In this document: piece by piece, positions 1 through 8,700 of the stretch
How positions within the stretch are numbered: the first letter of the stretch is position 1
How the letters are laid out: every line of letters begins with the position of its first letter
NCBI GenBank assembly: GCA_002428385.1
Contig: DIWB01000001.1
Location: forward strand, 1 to 32,939
Source of the DNA: Bacteroidales bacterium UBA6117
GTDB lineage: Bacteria; Bacteroidota; Bacteroidia; Bacteroidales; VadinHA17
DNA length: 32,939 nucleotides
Reading direction: 5' to 3'
Made by a program: the position numbers and the translations under genes
The notes under the pieces: model-generated
The model's database searches: none
Told to the model about the DNA's origin: nothing
What the model saw: the letters and a program-made list of their open reading frames with translations, nothing else

Positions 1-354
1 TTTAAGGATGGAAAACAGCACCTGCAGCTTGGCAAATGCCAGTGCAATAACTTCGACTCCCAGATCGGAACCACTACCCTGGCCTTGATGCAGTACATGA
101 TGTTACTGCTGTATAAGCAGATGCACTACGGAAAAAGCCTGGGCAGTATCTTTGATATGTTGAGTTCCCAAGCAGAGGAAGAGAATATCACCCGATATTT
201 ACTGGAGATATTCTGGGAAATAGTAAACGGTATCGGTGAAATACTCAAGGTTGATTGTATGGAACTGTTCGAAGAGATCATCAGGGATAACAAGAAGGCG
301 GAGGAGGTGATGAGACTGTTTTCACCCCTATTTGAGAAAAAACAGGCTGCATGA
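1..354 (+). mobile_element. IS4-like DDE transposase, C-terminal part (5' end outside window)
   Basis: The reading frame is open from base 1 to the stop at 352-354, so the gene begins upstream of the window. The visible 117 residues start with FKDGKQHLQLGKCQ and continue with NNFDSQIGTTTLALMQY. This resembles the last part of IS4-type DDE transposases, just after the catalytic glutamate region, where a K-x2-L-x-LGxxQ stretch is followed by a helix carrying D-x-QI-x-TTL. The tail is helical and acidic and ends in KKQAA, as in complete members, so the 3' end looks natural. The D, D and E residues cannot be checked because they lie off the edge. The element borders the A+T-rich RHS cassette and marks the left part of the window as accessory DNA. 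I could not identify its terminal inverted repeat in the following 166 bases. Confidence 0.75.
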
Positions 355-520
355 TATGCTAATACAACTGTAATGTGCTGTATAATAGATAGTAAGATTA
401 AATATTTGAACAAAAAACAAAATATCAATAAACTGATAAACAACGACTTAGAAACTAGGAAACTTTAGTATTTTATTAATGCCAATTTTATCTTAATCGT
501 CTAATAATGTTGAGCATTAC
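355..520. other. A+T-rich gap between transposase and lipoprotein gene
   Basis: These bases are strongly A+T-rich and carry no convincing reading frame. They separate the 3' end of the rightward transposase from the 3' end of the leftward RHS cassette. The right end of the insertion element should lie here, but no matching terminal repeat can be recognised without its left end. Confidence 0.4.
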
Positions 521-1027
521 TTATTTTAAATTTGCACTATCTATAACTGGGGGACTGAATTCAGGAATAGGTCCATTTGGAGGTAGTGGAGGTGAAAAAT
601 AACCCCTAACTCCTTTTTTAACGATATGTTTGTTCTCTTTGATTATAATAAGCCAGATTGGATAATCATTTAATACCAAATCCGGTTTTTTAACCTGAAG
701 TGAAGGATCGTTTCCCCATTTTAGCCCATTCGGGGAAAATATATAAAATTTTTTTGCCTTATATTTAAATAAAGCAACTGGGTCAAGAAAACCAACGCTT
801 CTTGTACTTGTAAAACTTCCAAGAAAAATGATTATCGAATCATTCCTTTCCAAAATAATTAAATAATAATCTTGTAAATCAGGATATTCCTTAGAATATG
901 AACTTAATTCTTCTTTTATGTTTTGAATTTGTGAATTAATATTACGATTAAGTATAAATCTTTCCCGATGACAAGAAACAGTGAAAAGAATAAATAGAAA
1001 GATGGTGTATATATGTTTAGTGCCCAT
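521..1027 (-). CDS. Small predicted lipoprotein, candidate immunity partner of the RHS protein
   Basis: I do not recognise this 168-residue protein as a named family. It begins with a hydrophobic segment ending in FTVSC at residues 15-19, a plausible lipoprotein signal with Cys19 as the lipidated residue. The -3 position is Thr, which is not ideal. The remainder is a soluble alpha/beta-looking domain with a Pro-rich C-terminus (residues about 142-160). Its ATG at 1025-1027 lies inside the last codons of the RHS gene in another frame, an 11-base overlap that implies translational coupling. A small gene placed directly after the variable C-terminal domain of an RHS toxin is the usual position of an immunity gene, so immunity is inferred from position only. 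If lipidated, it would sit in the cell envelope, suggesting protection outside the cytoplasm. An orphan accessory protein remains possible. Confidence 0.6.
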   Translation of the reverse strand: MGTKHIYTIFLFILFTVSCHRERFILNRNINSQIQNIKEELSSYSKEYPDLQDYYLIILERNDSIIIFLGSFTSTRSVGFLDPVALFKYKAKKFYIFSPNGLKWGNDPSLQVKKPDLVLNDYPIWLIIIKENKHIVKKGVRGYFSPPLPPNGPIPEFSPPVIDSANLK

Positions 1028-4000
1028 TCCGAATAAATTTTATTAAACTAAATCCATTTAAAACTTCGTCTCTTGTATGATTAAATTTCAACGGATAGCA
1101 ATACCAAGATTTATATTTATTACTATAAGCGGCATATTGTGCAAACACAGTATTATCTCTATTTAAAGAGAAATGAGGTAACCCTTTTAATGCAATTGTA
1201 GTCCATTCATCATCCCCTGAAAAGTAGTAACCATAAAAACTATTTTCCATTTGATGAGTATGTAATGCCCCGATTATTTGGTATTTAGCACTTGATGTGT
1301 TTACAAATAAACTCTTCCCTTCCCATGCAGTTTTATAATAACCAAATATTGTTCCAGATCGCTCAGAATTAAGATAGGTCGGGGTTACAAGAACTCCATT
1401 AGGAGTTATAAATGCACCATATTCTTTACCATATTTATTTGATTCATTCCACATGAAATTATATGCTAATTTCTCATTCTTGATAAACAATCCATCCACT
1501 TGATTAAAGCCACCTTCCTGCAGTGACGCAGTATAGTTAGATCCTGTATTATTGATAGATTCAAATTTCTTTTCTAATAGATTCATCCTAAAATCAAATG
1601 CTTTCGCTTTAACAAAATTTTCAGCAGCTGATCCCATATAATAACCACTAATTCCACTTTGCAACAGGGAAGACCATGTTTTTACATTTCCCCAATCCCA
1701 TTTCACCGGATTGAACTGCCAGCCATTTGCCGCAGATGTGCTTACATACATATTGGCTAGCATTGTTAAGGCAGTAATAACCCATTCTCCATCAGGATCG
1801 GTATACTTCAGTGGATTATTGAGGCAATAGGCATATCTGTTCAGGTTTTGAGTAAAATCAGGAAGCTGAACATTATTATCAGGGCTTAAGAATTGCCCAG
1901 TCAATGGATCATATAATCGCCCATTCATGTTTATCATGCTGAACCATGGAAGATGTTCGTGACCAGTAAATCCCCGGCCTGCTACAAATGGATTTGATTG
2001 AGCAATTTGAGAAGGGGCATAAGGTTCCCAGGTTGTGGGATCTCTCATCCTTCCCCATGCATCGTAATTATATTCATACAGTGTGGTATTATTCGATGCA
2101 TTAACGACATGAGTAATACTTCCGAGATGATCACGCAAGAGATAGTACCATGTGGGTGCAGATCCATTTTGTTTTATGGCCAAAACCGGGGCAGTGTATG
2201 CATCACCACCGATAAAGGTATATTCTTTTGTTACTCCTCCGGATATCTCCTTAATATAACCTGATGAAGTGTACCACCGGGAAAGAATGACACTTCCACT
2301 CTGACTTACCTCCATCTTTGCTCTTTCCTCGTCAGAATTATAAATAAATGAAGCGCTGTAAGGACTTTCCGAAATCGTATTCACACTCTCAAACGAGGTA
2401 TAGGTCAGCGAATCAGCAGTTGAAAGCAGCCCTGTTGAAGGATATACATTGTTTAGCGTATACGGTTTAACTGAAACATTATAATTCAATGTACCAACAT
2501 CATCTTTGTTTATAATGCTTCCTTTGTTAGAATCATATTCCATATTGAAAATCCTTACAGGAGTTGTTTTCCTCTTATAAATATAATCAATCCTGTCGAG
2601 ATTATCATAAGTAACAGAGTCTCTGAGGTCCGTTCCATTTTTTCTCCGGCTTATAAGATTGCCAGTCACAGGATCGAACCTGTATTTAAAATTCTGAAGT
2701 GAACCTGTGGCAATGGAAGACGGTAATCCATAATTATCATAACCGAAAGTTGCACTAGCACCCGGACTGCTACCGTATTGCCCTGCTGTTATCTGCTGCC
2801 GGGCATTCATGGAAGTATTTGTCCACCTTACAGTTCCATCTGCATCAGTATGCCATAGATAGCCATTGGAATTATAAACTTTCGTTTCTATAATATTGGA
2901 AGGATGAGCAATGGTACTAAGCCTCCCGTAAGAATCATAATTATAAGAAGTAACAAAGTTAGACGAACCTGGTATAGTTTCTGTCACTGATGAAATTCTA
3001 CCTTTGGTATCATACCCAAATACCCTGCTAACTCCTGTTGTAGATGTAATGCCGGTTAATTGTTTATCAGAATTATAATTATAAGAATATGTTATCGGGG
3101 TCCCCTCTGGATAGGTTTTAGTTGCAATTGTACCGTTTGAGTTGTAAGTGATTGTTGTTGTCTGAAGTCTTGCATTTTGCTGAGATAATAATTCCCCGAA
3201 TCCATTATAGGTATAGTTTACTGTACCTGCACTCGGATCAACCAGTTGAGTCTGATTCCCAGCTATATCATATTGCATGCTGGTCACAAAACCTCCCGGA
3301 GCTGTTATTATTTTAATCTTACCGTCGGGGTAATATGTATAGGTGATAGTCCCTCCTGCATCAGAAGCAGATGTTAGTGTGCCATTGGAAGAGTATGTTT
3401 TAGAGAAAGTTTTACCGGCTGTTGTCTCAATTATTGTCCCTGTATTAAAAGTATATGACCAGGCGCTGTTCCTGCCTGATGGTCTTGTAAGGCTGGTTTT
3501 TCTTCCGTAATTATCATATTGATAATTATTCAACAATGGCGAACCATTTGAAAAATATGGTTCAGAAATACTTTCAACCTGACCTTTAAGATTATAGATA
3601 GTCGCCGTGTAAATCATCGTACCATTGAAGCCTTTATTTTCAACTCTTACAACTCTTCCCAGGTTATCATATTTTTCCCTTGTAACGGAACCATCATTTC
3701 CGGTTTTTTGAAATGAATAATATCTCCTTCTTAAATTTGAAGGAACAATCTCCTCCTCCCATGCAAAGGAAACAGATGTCTGATCTCCAAATGTAGAAGA
3801 AACCACACTTTCCCTCCCCATATTATCATATAGAAAAGTTTCAATATTATTAAGGTAGTCTTTCTTTGTATACAACCTTCCGTAACTGTCGTAAGTATTA
3901 GTTGTTATATGGCCCAATGGATCTGTTACTGTAGCGATCCTGGTATAATCCGTACAATAAGTATAGGATGTTGTTCGTGACTGGCTGTTTGCAGTCAGTG

Positions 4001-7000
4001 TTTCGCTGCTGAGTGTTCCATTGGGATTATATGCATATCCTTTCATAATCTGCAAGTTAGTGCCTGAATGCCATGTTTCACTTGTGAGATTATTATTAGT
4101 TGTACTGAATATCCTGGTTCCTGTACGAGTTATAATGTTTCCTCCTTCTGAATATTGAATAGTTGTTGCCGTGGGCCGGCCAAGTAACCATTGCGAAGAT
4201 GAAACAGTATTATTTATTGAATTTATTGTCGTCTCTGTTGGTCCATTGCTATAGGTCTTAATCACTCTTACCGGGGTTCCGTAGTTATCAACAGTATAAT
4301 TATTTACTGTAACAGAATGCCCGGTTAGCTTATCTGTCTGTTGCGTTAACCGCGTATAGGGGAATATTCTTTTCTTTGAAGCATCAAGTAGAATATGAGA
4401 CCATGTTTCTTTAACTACATTAATTGTATCTGCATTATACCTGGAGAAGGTTCTTGTTACCAGTGGATAAAAATAAGAGGAATGATAGCCTGAGATAGTT
4501 GATTCATTACTGATTCCTGAGGTCTGATCAGTTGCCATCATTTTTGAATACCCCAGAAGACCTTTGCCCTGAAGGTGGATGATTGCGCCTTCATACTGGT
4601 AATTATGAGTAATTAAGCTTCCTTTTCCATTGTCGGTTTGGACTGAACTGACAACCGTCAATGGCCCCTGAAAACTAGCTGTCGGAAATACTCCTCCGCC
4701 TCCCCGATTATATAACCCTGATAAAGGTTTAGATAGTTTCGCATACGAAATTTTTGTCAGTGCACCAAGACCATCACAAACCTTTGCTAAAAGTGTTGTC
4801 GTGTTGCCATTTTGGCTTGTTATCCCATATCCTGGCGAAGGGGGAACCTGACAATCTGTACAAAACTTAGCCCACCAGAGAGGGGCACTTGTTAATGCTA
4901 AATCCGAACGACCATCTCCATCATAATCAGCTATATAAATGTTATAGCTCATATAGCTGTTATCATTATTAAAATCGTAGGTATAAAAATCAGTACCTTT
5001 GTTCATGGAAATATAACCTCTGACCCCAGTTGTTTCATCTTTACCGGGAATTGCCATAATATCGGTCGCCCCATCACCATTAAAATCCGCTAACCGAACA
5101 TAGTTGTTTTTCAGATTTGGCTTTTTTTGAGGGAAATAATAACCTTCAAAGCCGGTACCTGTAGATAGCTGAATTTGCCACGTAGGCCAATCGAGAGGTG
5201 TCCCGTTTCTGCCTGATCCATATAAAAACATATCAACTTTCCCGTCCGCGTTAAAATCACCCAGATTGAAATAATTACTGGTAGACGGCCACGAGGAACT
5301 ATATATCTGGCTCAGAGCCGAACCTGAAAATGAATATATTTTAACTCCTGTAGTATTAAAACTCCATATCTCTGATTTTCCGTCCCCGTTGAAATCTCCA
5401 CCAAGCACTTCATTATTCAATGTAGATATTGTTCCTGACGCTAAGAGATTTAAACCGGATGTTAATTGTCCGGATGAATTTGCAAAAGAATAAATAAACC
5501 AGTTGCCGCTGTTGGAATTAATAAAAATATCATTTACTCCGTCTCCGTTATAATCTGCAACATCAGGGGAAGAATTTATTTTTTGCCTTGTTAACAGGGG
5601 TTTAGTATACTCCTCGTTGTCATCATACTGGTATTCAATTAACCTTCTTGATTTCCCACAGAGACCAGTCAGGCTGCTTTTAGTTAAAGATCTTATAGAA
5701 TATGGAGCTGTAAACGGTGTACCATCATTAAGCATGCATTTGAAATATGCGTCATTCCCGGATACTGTTTCATATAATATATCATCTTTGCCATCCCCAT
5801 TCAAATCTATCGATCTGATATCAGTCGCCCCTGTTAATGAGGTTGTTTCGGAGGCGTAGGATGTAAAATTATTGTTGCCATCACTGTAATAGACCCGTAA
5901 TCCTGTCCAGGAGCCGTCATTGGGAATGCAGAGAAAATCCGCTTTCCCATCTCCATTATAATCCCCGGTTATTAACCTTGAAGTGTATGAAATATATTGA
6001 TGGTTAACAGTTGGAGCAGGAGGATTGATTGATACAGCCGTTGGTAACTGGTATGAAAGTGCGGTTGAATTATATCTGTTCGTCCCCGCACCAAATTCTA
6101 TTATTTCATTCAGATTTGAGTAAAAATTATATAATGGACCCTCATAAGTATATTTAAGCTCATAACTTCTGACAACGGTTGAATTGTATTTAATTGTAAT
6201 CCTGTCAAGGATAAGGCTATTCTGAATTTTTACCCCTTTAAGATAATTAGTGATAACGTCTTGTCTTTGCTTATAATAGAAGGTAATGGTATTTGTTGCA
6301 TTTAACCCATATGTGATTTCTCCCAGGTACACGCTATTATTATCCTGGAAATATGAAAAATAGATATTGTTTGGATTTTCATAGCGATCTTTTATGCTTG
6401 AAACATACCAATTAACTACCTGGTTAAAACCGGGGATCTTTTGTTTTGACCCGGTATTGTTTCCATATTCATAAATAAGTCCTGATTTTGTTTCTGCTTT
6501 GAACCAGCCAGTGCCATTTGCGTCTGTTGCCTGGGGAGTGACCCTGGTGAAAATATCATTATCTGTTTGATACACTGCCGCTCCATCACCATAGGTATAT
6601 GAATTAGTCGGCACAAGTCTTTGACCGTCAAGATAAAACCTGTCAAGATTATCAAGTTCGACGCCCCTCGAAGCCCCATCATGGTAATAAGTCTGAGGCC
6701 CTCTGCTGATGACAGAAAGACCTCCTATATTCCAACCGTAACCAGCTAAACCCGGTCCATTGCTGCTTGAATACGAAAGATACAGAGTTGGAGCAAGACC
6801 ATTTACCCCGGGGAGTAATTCAAGCGGAATGGTGTAGTTTGCATCACCTGCAGGATTCAAAGAGAAGCTTCCCTCGATAGCCCCAACAAAAAGTGAGGTG
6901 TTAATATCCCTTGTTTCAGGGTCGACAGGTTGGGCAGAATAAGAAACATTTCCTGTAACTACAGGATTTTGAATTTCCACCGTAAGTGTTCCTCCACCCG

Positions 7001-7157
7001 GAGTGTAGGTGTAACCGTTACCAAAAATAATACTGTTCCGGCCTGCCTGTGTAAGTGTACCGCTGTAAGTTCCGGTAAAAACTGCATCCATTTCCTGTCC
7101 TGCAAGGGACTCAATACACAACACAGCTATTATGATAAAAGAGTATAATCTTTTCAT
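1017..7157 (-). CDS. Secreted SpvB/FG-GAP/TcdB-like/RHS-core protein with a JAB/DUF4329-like C-terminal domain
   Basis: This 2046-residue protein starts with a signal peptide (residues 1-20, cleavage near LAG-QE). A SpvB/TcaC-like domain follows at about 90-260, with IPLELLPGVNG and LSYSS...GYGWNIGGLSVISRG. Seven FG-GAP/VCBS motifs of the form D-x-NGDGKxD lie near 399, 451, 535, 588, 634, 691 and 744. A TcdB-middle-like segment at about 790-900 leads into many YD repeats (about 1060-1640). The RHS core contains YYLLRDHLGS and ends with NRYAYCLNNPLKYTDPDGEW at about 1773-1792, including the P-x4-DPxG form seen at RHS self-cleavage sites. The last 254 residues form the variable C-terminus. His1966, His1968, Ser1980 and Asp1983 (HTH...SxxD), with Glu1912 upstream, resemble a JAB/DUF4329 metalloprotease site. 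In the family, the YD shell encloses a toxic C-terminus. No T9SS domain is visible on this protein. The DNA is more A+T-rich than the housekeeping genes to the right. Confidence 0.88.
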   Translation of the reverse strand: MKRLYSFIIIAVLCIESLAGQEMDAVFTGTYSGTLTQAGRNSIIFGNGYTYTPGGGTLTVEIQNPVVTGNVSYSAQPVDPETRDINTSLFVGAIEGSFSLNPAGDANYTIPLELLPGVNGLAPTLYLSYSSSNGPGLAGYGWNIGGLSVISRGPQTYYHDGASRGVELDNLDRFYLDGQRLVPTNSYTYGDGAAVYQTDNDIFTRVTPQATDANGTGWFKAETKSGLIYEYGNNTGSKQKIPGFNQVVNWYVSSIKDRYENPNNIYFSYFQDNNSVYLGEITYGLNATNTITFYYKQRQDVITNYLKGVKIQNSLILDRITIKYNSTVVRSYELKYTYEGPLYNFYSNLNEIIEFGAGTNRYNSTALSYQLPTAVSINPPAPTVNHQYISYTSRLITGDYNGDGKADFLCIPNDGSWTGLRVYYSDGNNNFTSYASETTSLTGATDIRSIDLNGDGKDDILYETVSGNDAYFKCMLNDGTPFTAPYSIRSLTKSSLTGLCGKSRRLIEYQYDDNEEYTKPLLTRQKINSSPDVADYNGDGVNDIFINSNSGNWFIYSFANSSGQLTSGLNLLASGTISTLNNEVLGGDFNGDGKSEIWSFNTTGVKIYSFSGSALSQIYSSSWPSTSNYFNLGDFNADGKVDMFLYGSGRNGTPLDWPTWQIQLSTGTGFEGYYFPQKKPNLKNNYVRLADFNGDGATDIMAIPGKDETTGVRGYISMNKGTDFYTYDFNNDNSYMSYNIYIADYDGDGRSDLALTSAPLWWAKFCTDCQVPPSPGYGITSQNGNTTTLLAKVCDGLGALTKISYAKLSKPLSGLYNRGGGGVFPTASFQGPLTVVSSVQTDNGKGSLITHNYQYEGAIIHLQGKGLLGYSKMMATDQTSGISNESTISGYHSSYFYPLVTRTFSRYNADTINVVKETWSHILLDASKKRIFPYTRLTQQTDKLTGHSVTVNNYTVDNYGTPVRVIKTYSNGPTETTINSINNTVSSSQWLLGRPTATTIQYSEGGNIITRTGTRIFSTTNNNLTSETWHSGTNLQIMKGYAYNPNGTLSSETLTANSQSRTTSYTYCTDYTRIATVTDPLGHITTNTYDSYGRLYTKKDYLNNIETFLYDNMGRESVVSSTFGDQTSVSFAWEEEIVPSNLRRRYYSFQKTGNDGSVTREKYDNLGRVVRVENKGFNGTMIYTATIYNLKGQVESISEPYFSNGSPLLNNYQYDNYGRKTSLTRPSGRNSAWSYTFNTGTIIETTAGKTFSKTYSSNGTLTSASDAGGTITYTYYPDGKIKIITAPGGFVTSMQYDIAGNQTQLVDPSAGTVNYTYNGFGELLSQQNARLQTTTITYNSNGTIATKTYPEGTPITYSYNYNSDKQLTGITSTTGVSRVFGYDTKGRISSVTETIPGSSNFVTSYNYDSYGRLSTIAHPSNIIETKVYNSNGYLWHTDADGTVRWTNTSMNARQQITAGQYGSSPGASATFGYDNYGLPSSIATGSLQNFKYRFDPVTGNLISRRKNGTDLRDSVTYDNLDRIDYIYKRKTTPVRIFNMEYDSNKGSIINKDDVGTLNYNVSVKPYTLNNVYPSTGLLSTADSLTYTSFESVNTISESPYSASFIYNSDEERAKMEVSQSGSVILSRWYTSSGYIKEISGGVTKEYTFIGGDAYTAPVLAIKQNGSAPTWYYLLRDHLGSITHVVNASNNTTLYEYNYDAWGRMRDPTTWEPYAPSQIAQSNPFVAGRGFTGHEHLPWFSMINMNGRLYDPLTGQFLSPDNNVQLPDFTQNLNRYAYCLNNPLKYTDPDGEWVITALTMLANMYVSTSAANGWQFNPVKWDWGNVKTWSSLLQSGISGYYMGSAAENFVKAKAFDFRMNLLEKKFESINNTGSNYTASLQEGGFNQVDGLFIKNEKLAYNFMWNESNKYGKEYGAFITPNGVLVTPTYLNSERSGTIFGYYKTAWEGKSLFVNTSSAKYQIIGALHTHQMENSFYGYYFSGDDEWTTIALKGLPHFSLNRDNTVFAQYAAYSNKYKSWYCYPLKFNHTRDEVLNGFSLIKFIRNGH

Positions 7158-7178
7158 AATCTGATGCTTTTGACGATT

Positions 7179-7790
7179 TTACTTAACCTTACTTTCGAGG
7201 TCTGAAATTCTTTTCATCAGAGCATCCAGTTCCTCCTGCTGTTCTTTAATTGCCTGAATTAAGACAGGTACTAATCCCGTATAACGAACTGCCAGATTTC
7301 CATCTTCCATTTTAATGACCAGATCCGGAAAAATCTCCTCTACTTCCTGTGCAATGAACCCATACTGTAAATTATTATATGTCTGATGTTTATAGAGAAC
7401 ATTATCGGTACTGAAATTATAAGTAACAGGCCGGAGCTGTTTGATCTTTTCAAGTACTGAAGTTATATTTTCAATGTTTGTTTTCAGATTAATATCTGAC
7501 ATTATAACAGGGTCTGAAAAGAAATATGCCTGAGCCGCATAAAACTGGTACCAGGGTTGACTATAAGTACCCAATGTCGGGGTACCGGCTGAAGGATAAA
7601 ATGCAAAACCATCAAATGCAGCCGATTTAGAGTTATTGGTCATTTTCACTGTGCCTATGACATCGAGCCGGTAAGTCGGATTTGTATTGTTTATTCCTAC
7701 GTAACCGCTCGAATTGACCTTTATTTGTGCAGCGAGATCGGTCACGAGAATTAATGAGCACAAAACCACGGGGAGAATTAGTTTTTTCAT
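7179..7790 (-). CDS. Secreted peptidase S74 / intramolecular chaperone domain protein
   Basis: The 203-residue protein has a signal peptide (residues 1-21, LAAQ), a short beta-rich stretch that includes GINNTNPTYRLDV, and a C-terminal S74 domain. The S74 hallmark is MSDINLKTNIENI at about 97-109, with Ser98 and Lys103 spaced as in the Ser-Lys dyad of the endosialidase tail-spike chaperone. Further marks are YGFIAQEVEEIFPDLV and the final coiled coil (LIQAIKEQQEELDALMKRI). In phage tail spikes this domain drives trimerisation and then cleaves itself off. Here it follows only a short exported head and ends 21 bases before the RHS start, so it is almost certainly co-transcribed with it. A role in folding or presenting the RHS product is inference. 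The GINNTNP stretch is typical of Bacteroidota surface proteins annotated as tail fiber domain-containing. Confidence 0.85.
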   Translation of the reverse strand: MKKLILPVVLCSLILVTDLAAQIKVNSSGYVGINNTNPTYRLDVIGTVKMTNNSKSAAFDGFAFYPSAGTPTLGTYSQPWYQFYAAQAYFFSDPVIMSDINLKTNIENITSVLEKIKQLRPVTYNFSTDNVLYKHQTYNNLQYGFIAQEVEEIFPDLVIKMEDGNLAVRYTGLVPVLIQAIKEQQEELDALMKRISDLESKVK

Positions 7791-7843
7791 ACTATTGGAT
7801 TTTTCAGGTTAGTATTTTGCACTGCAGAATTTTAATGCTTCAG

Positions 7844-8275
7844 CTATTTTTTAATTATGCTCCATTTCGTTGTTTTCTTGTTTAGCTGTATGACCATAAA
7901 ATATATCCCGGTCTGAAGAGAAGACAGGTCCAGGTTATTTGACCGGGTAAGATTTGGAAGAGTCAGGACCAGTCTTCCTGTCTGATCATAAAGTGTAATC
8001 ATATCACCTTTGTTCTCTTCCCAGCCCTGAATCTCAACGGTTATGCTGCTCCTGGCGGGATTGGGAAAAATCAAGATTGAAGTTTCGCCGATTTCATCGG
8101 TTATTGGCTCATTCTGTTTGGAATTTTCCTCAGAAACGCCGGTCTCTGATTTTGACAGGGTGATTGTTTTCCTGGATGTCCGGTTCCCGGATTCATCATA
8201 CCAGAATTTCCGGGCCTGGCCGGATACTGTTATACAGGAACATACGCAAAAGAGCAAAACCAGTAAACGTTTCAT
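7844..8275 (-). CDS. Short protein with C-terminal T9SS type A sorting domain
   Basis: This 143-residue protein has a signal peptide (residues 1-20, ending VSGQ), a passenger of only about 45 residues, and a type A T9SS sorting domain at about 66-143. The sorting domain reads IFPNPARSSITVEI, then ITLYDQTGRLV, then LDLSSLQTGIYFMVIQ. In the family this domain is recognised by the type IX secretion machinery and removed at the outer membrane. The short passenger contains WYDESGNRTSRK, which looks like a single YD/RHS repeat. It is the first gene of the leftward cassette, with 53 bases before the S74 gene. A peptide this short is unlikely to be an enzyme. It could be an anchor or adaptor for the RHS/S74 proteins, or a leftover from a larger RHS gene. 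Confidence 0.82.
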   Translation of the reverse strand: MKRLLVLLFCVCSCITVSGQARKFWYDESGNRTSRKTITLSKSETGVSEENSKQNEPITDEIGETSILIFPNPARSSITVEIQGWEENKGDMITLYDQTGRLVLTLPNLTRSNNLDLSSLQTGIYFMVIQLNKKTTKWSIIKK

Positions 8276-8700
8276 GTCACGATCAGGATTATTGGATTCT
8301 AAAGAACGATGCTGCAGGATAAAAAAACAAACTTATTACATGTATCATGTCGGAGGTAGTCGTTTTGTGACATGGAAAAATGAACTATTTTGTTAAAATA
8401 TGTTAATTTAGAATGAATCTAAATAATTTAGTCAGATCAGAAATGTGAAGCTATTCCTGTGTTCGATGACCAGATCAGAAACTCATTTATGTTACGTGTC
8501 AGAAAAGGCGCTTTTGTGATAAAGAGAAATGCACCTTTTTTATAAGGGATCCCTAACAGTGTGAGAGTGAGAGCGAGGGGGAGTAAGAGGATTGTGCATG
8601 GCGGCACTGATGGGAGCCACTGGGGTGTAAGGACAGGTAAGTAATTCTGCAAACGGACTGATCAACGCCCCCTACTCCCTGAAGAGGGAAGAAGAGCCAG
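8276..8700. other. Non-coding boundary region between RHS cassette and LOG/trxA genes
   Basis: This 425-base stretch has no convincing gene. It holds the likely cassette promoter near 8330. An imperfect hairpin has arms AAAAGGCGC (8503-8511) and GCACCTTTT (8531-8539), followed by further T residues. A purine-rich GAGAGTGAGAGCGAG tract lies near 8561-8580. Base composition changes here from the A+T-rich cassette on the left to the more G+C-balanced core genes on the right. Confidence 0.5.
8328..8335 (-). promoter_or_regulatory. Possible -7 element for the T9SS-S74-RHS cassette
   Basis: The minus strand reads TAAGTTTG, matching the Bacteroidota -7 consensus TAnnTTTG, about 53 bases upstream of the first cassette gene. 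I found no TTTG at the expected 19-base spacing, so this is a weak call. Confidence 0.35.

Noticed and set aside
8437..8652. Open frame of 71 residues on the minus strand in the boundary gap
   Set aside because: It runs through a hairpin and a purine-rich tract, has no ribosome-binding or promoter context, and its composition follows the low-complexity DNA.
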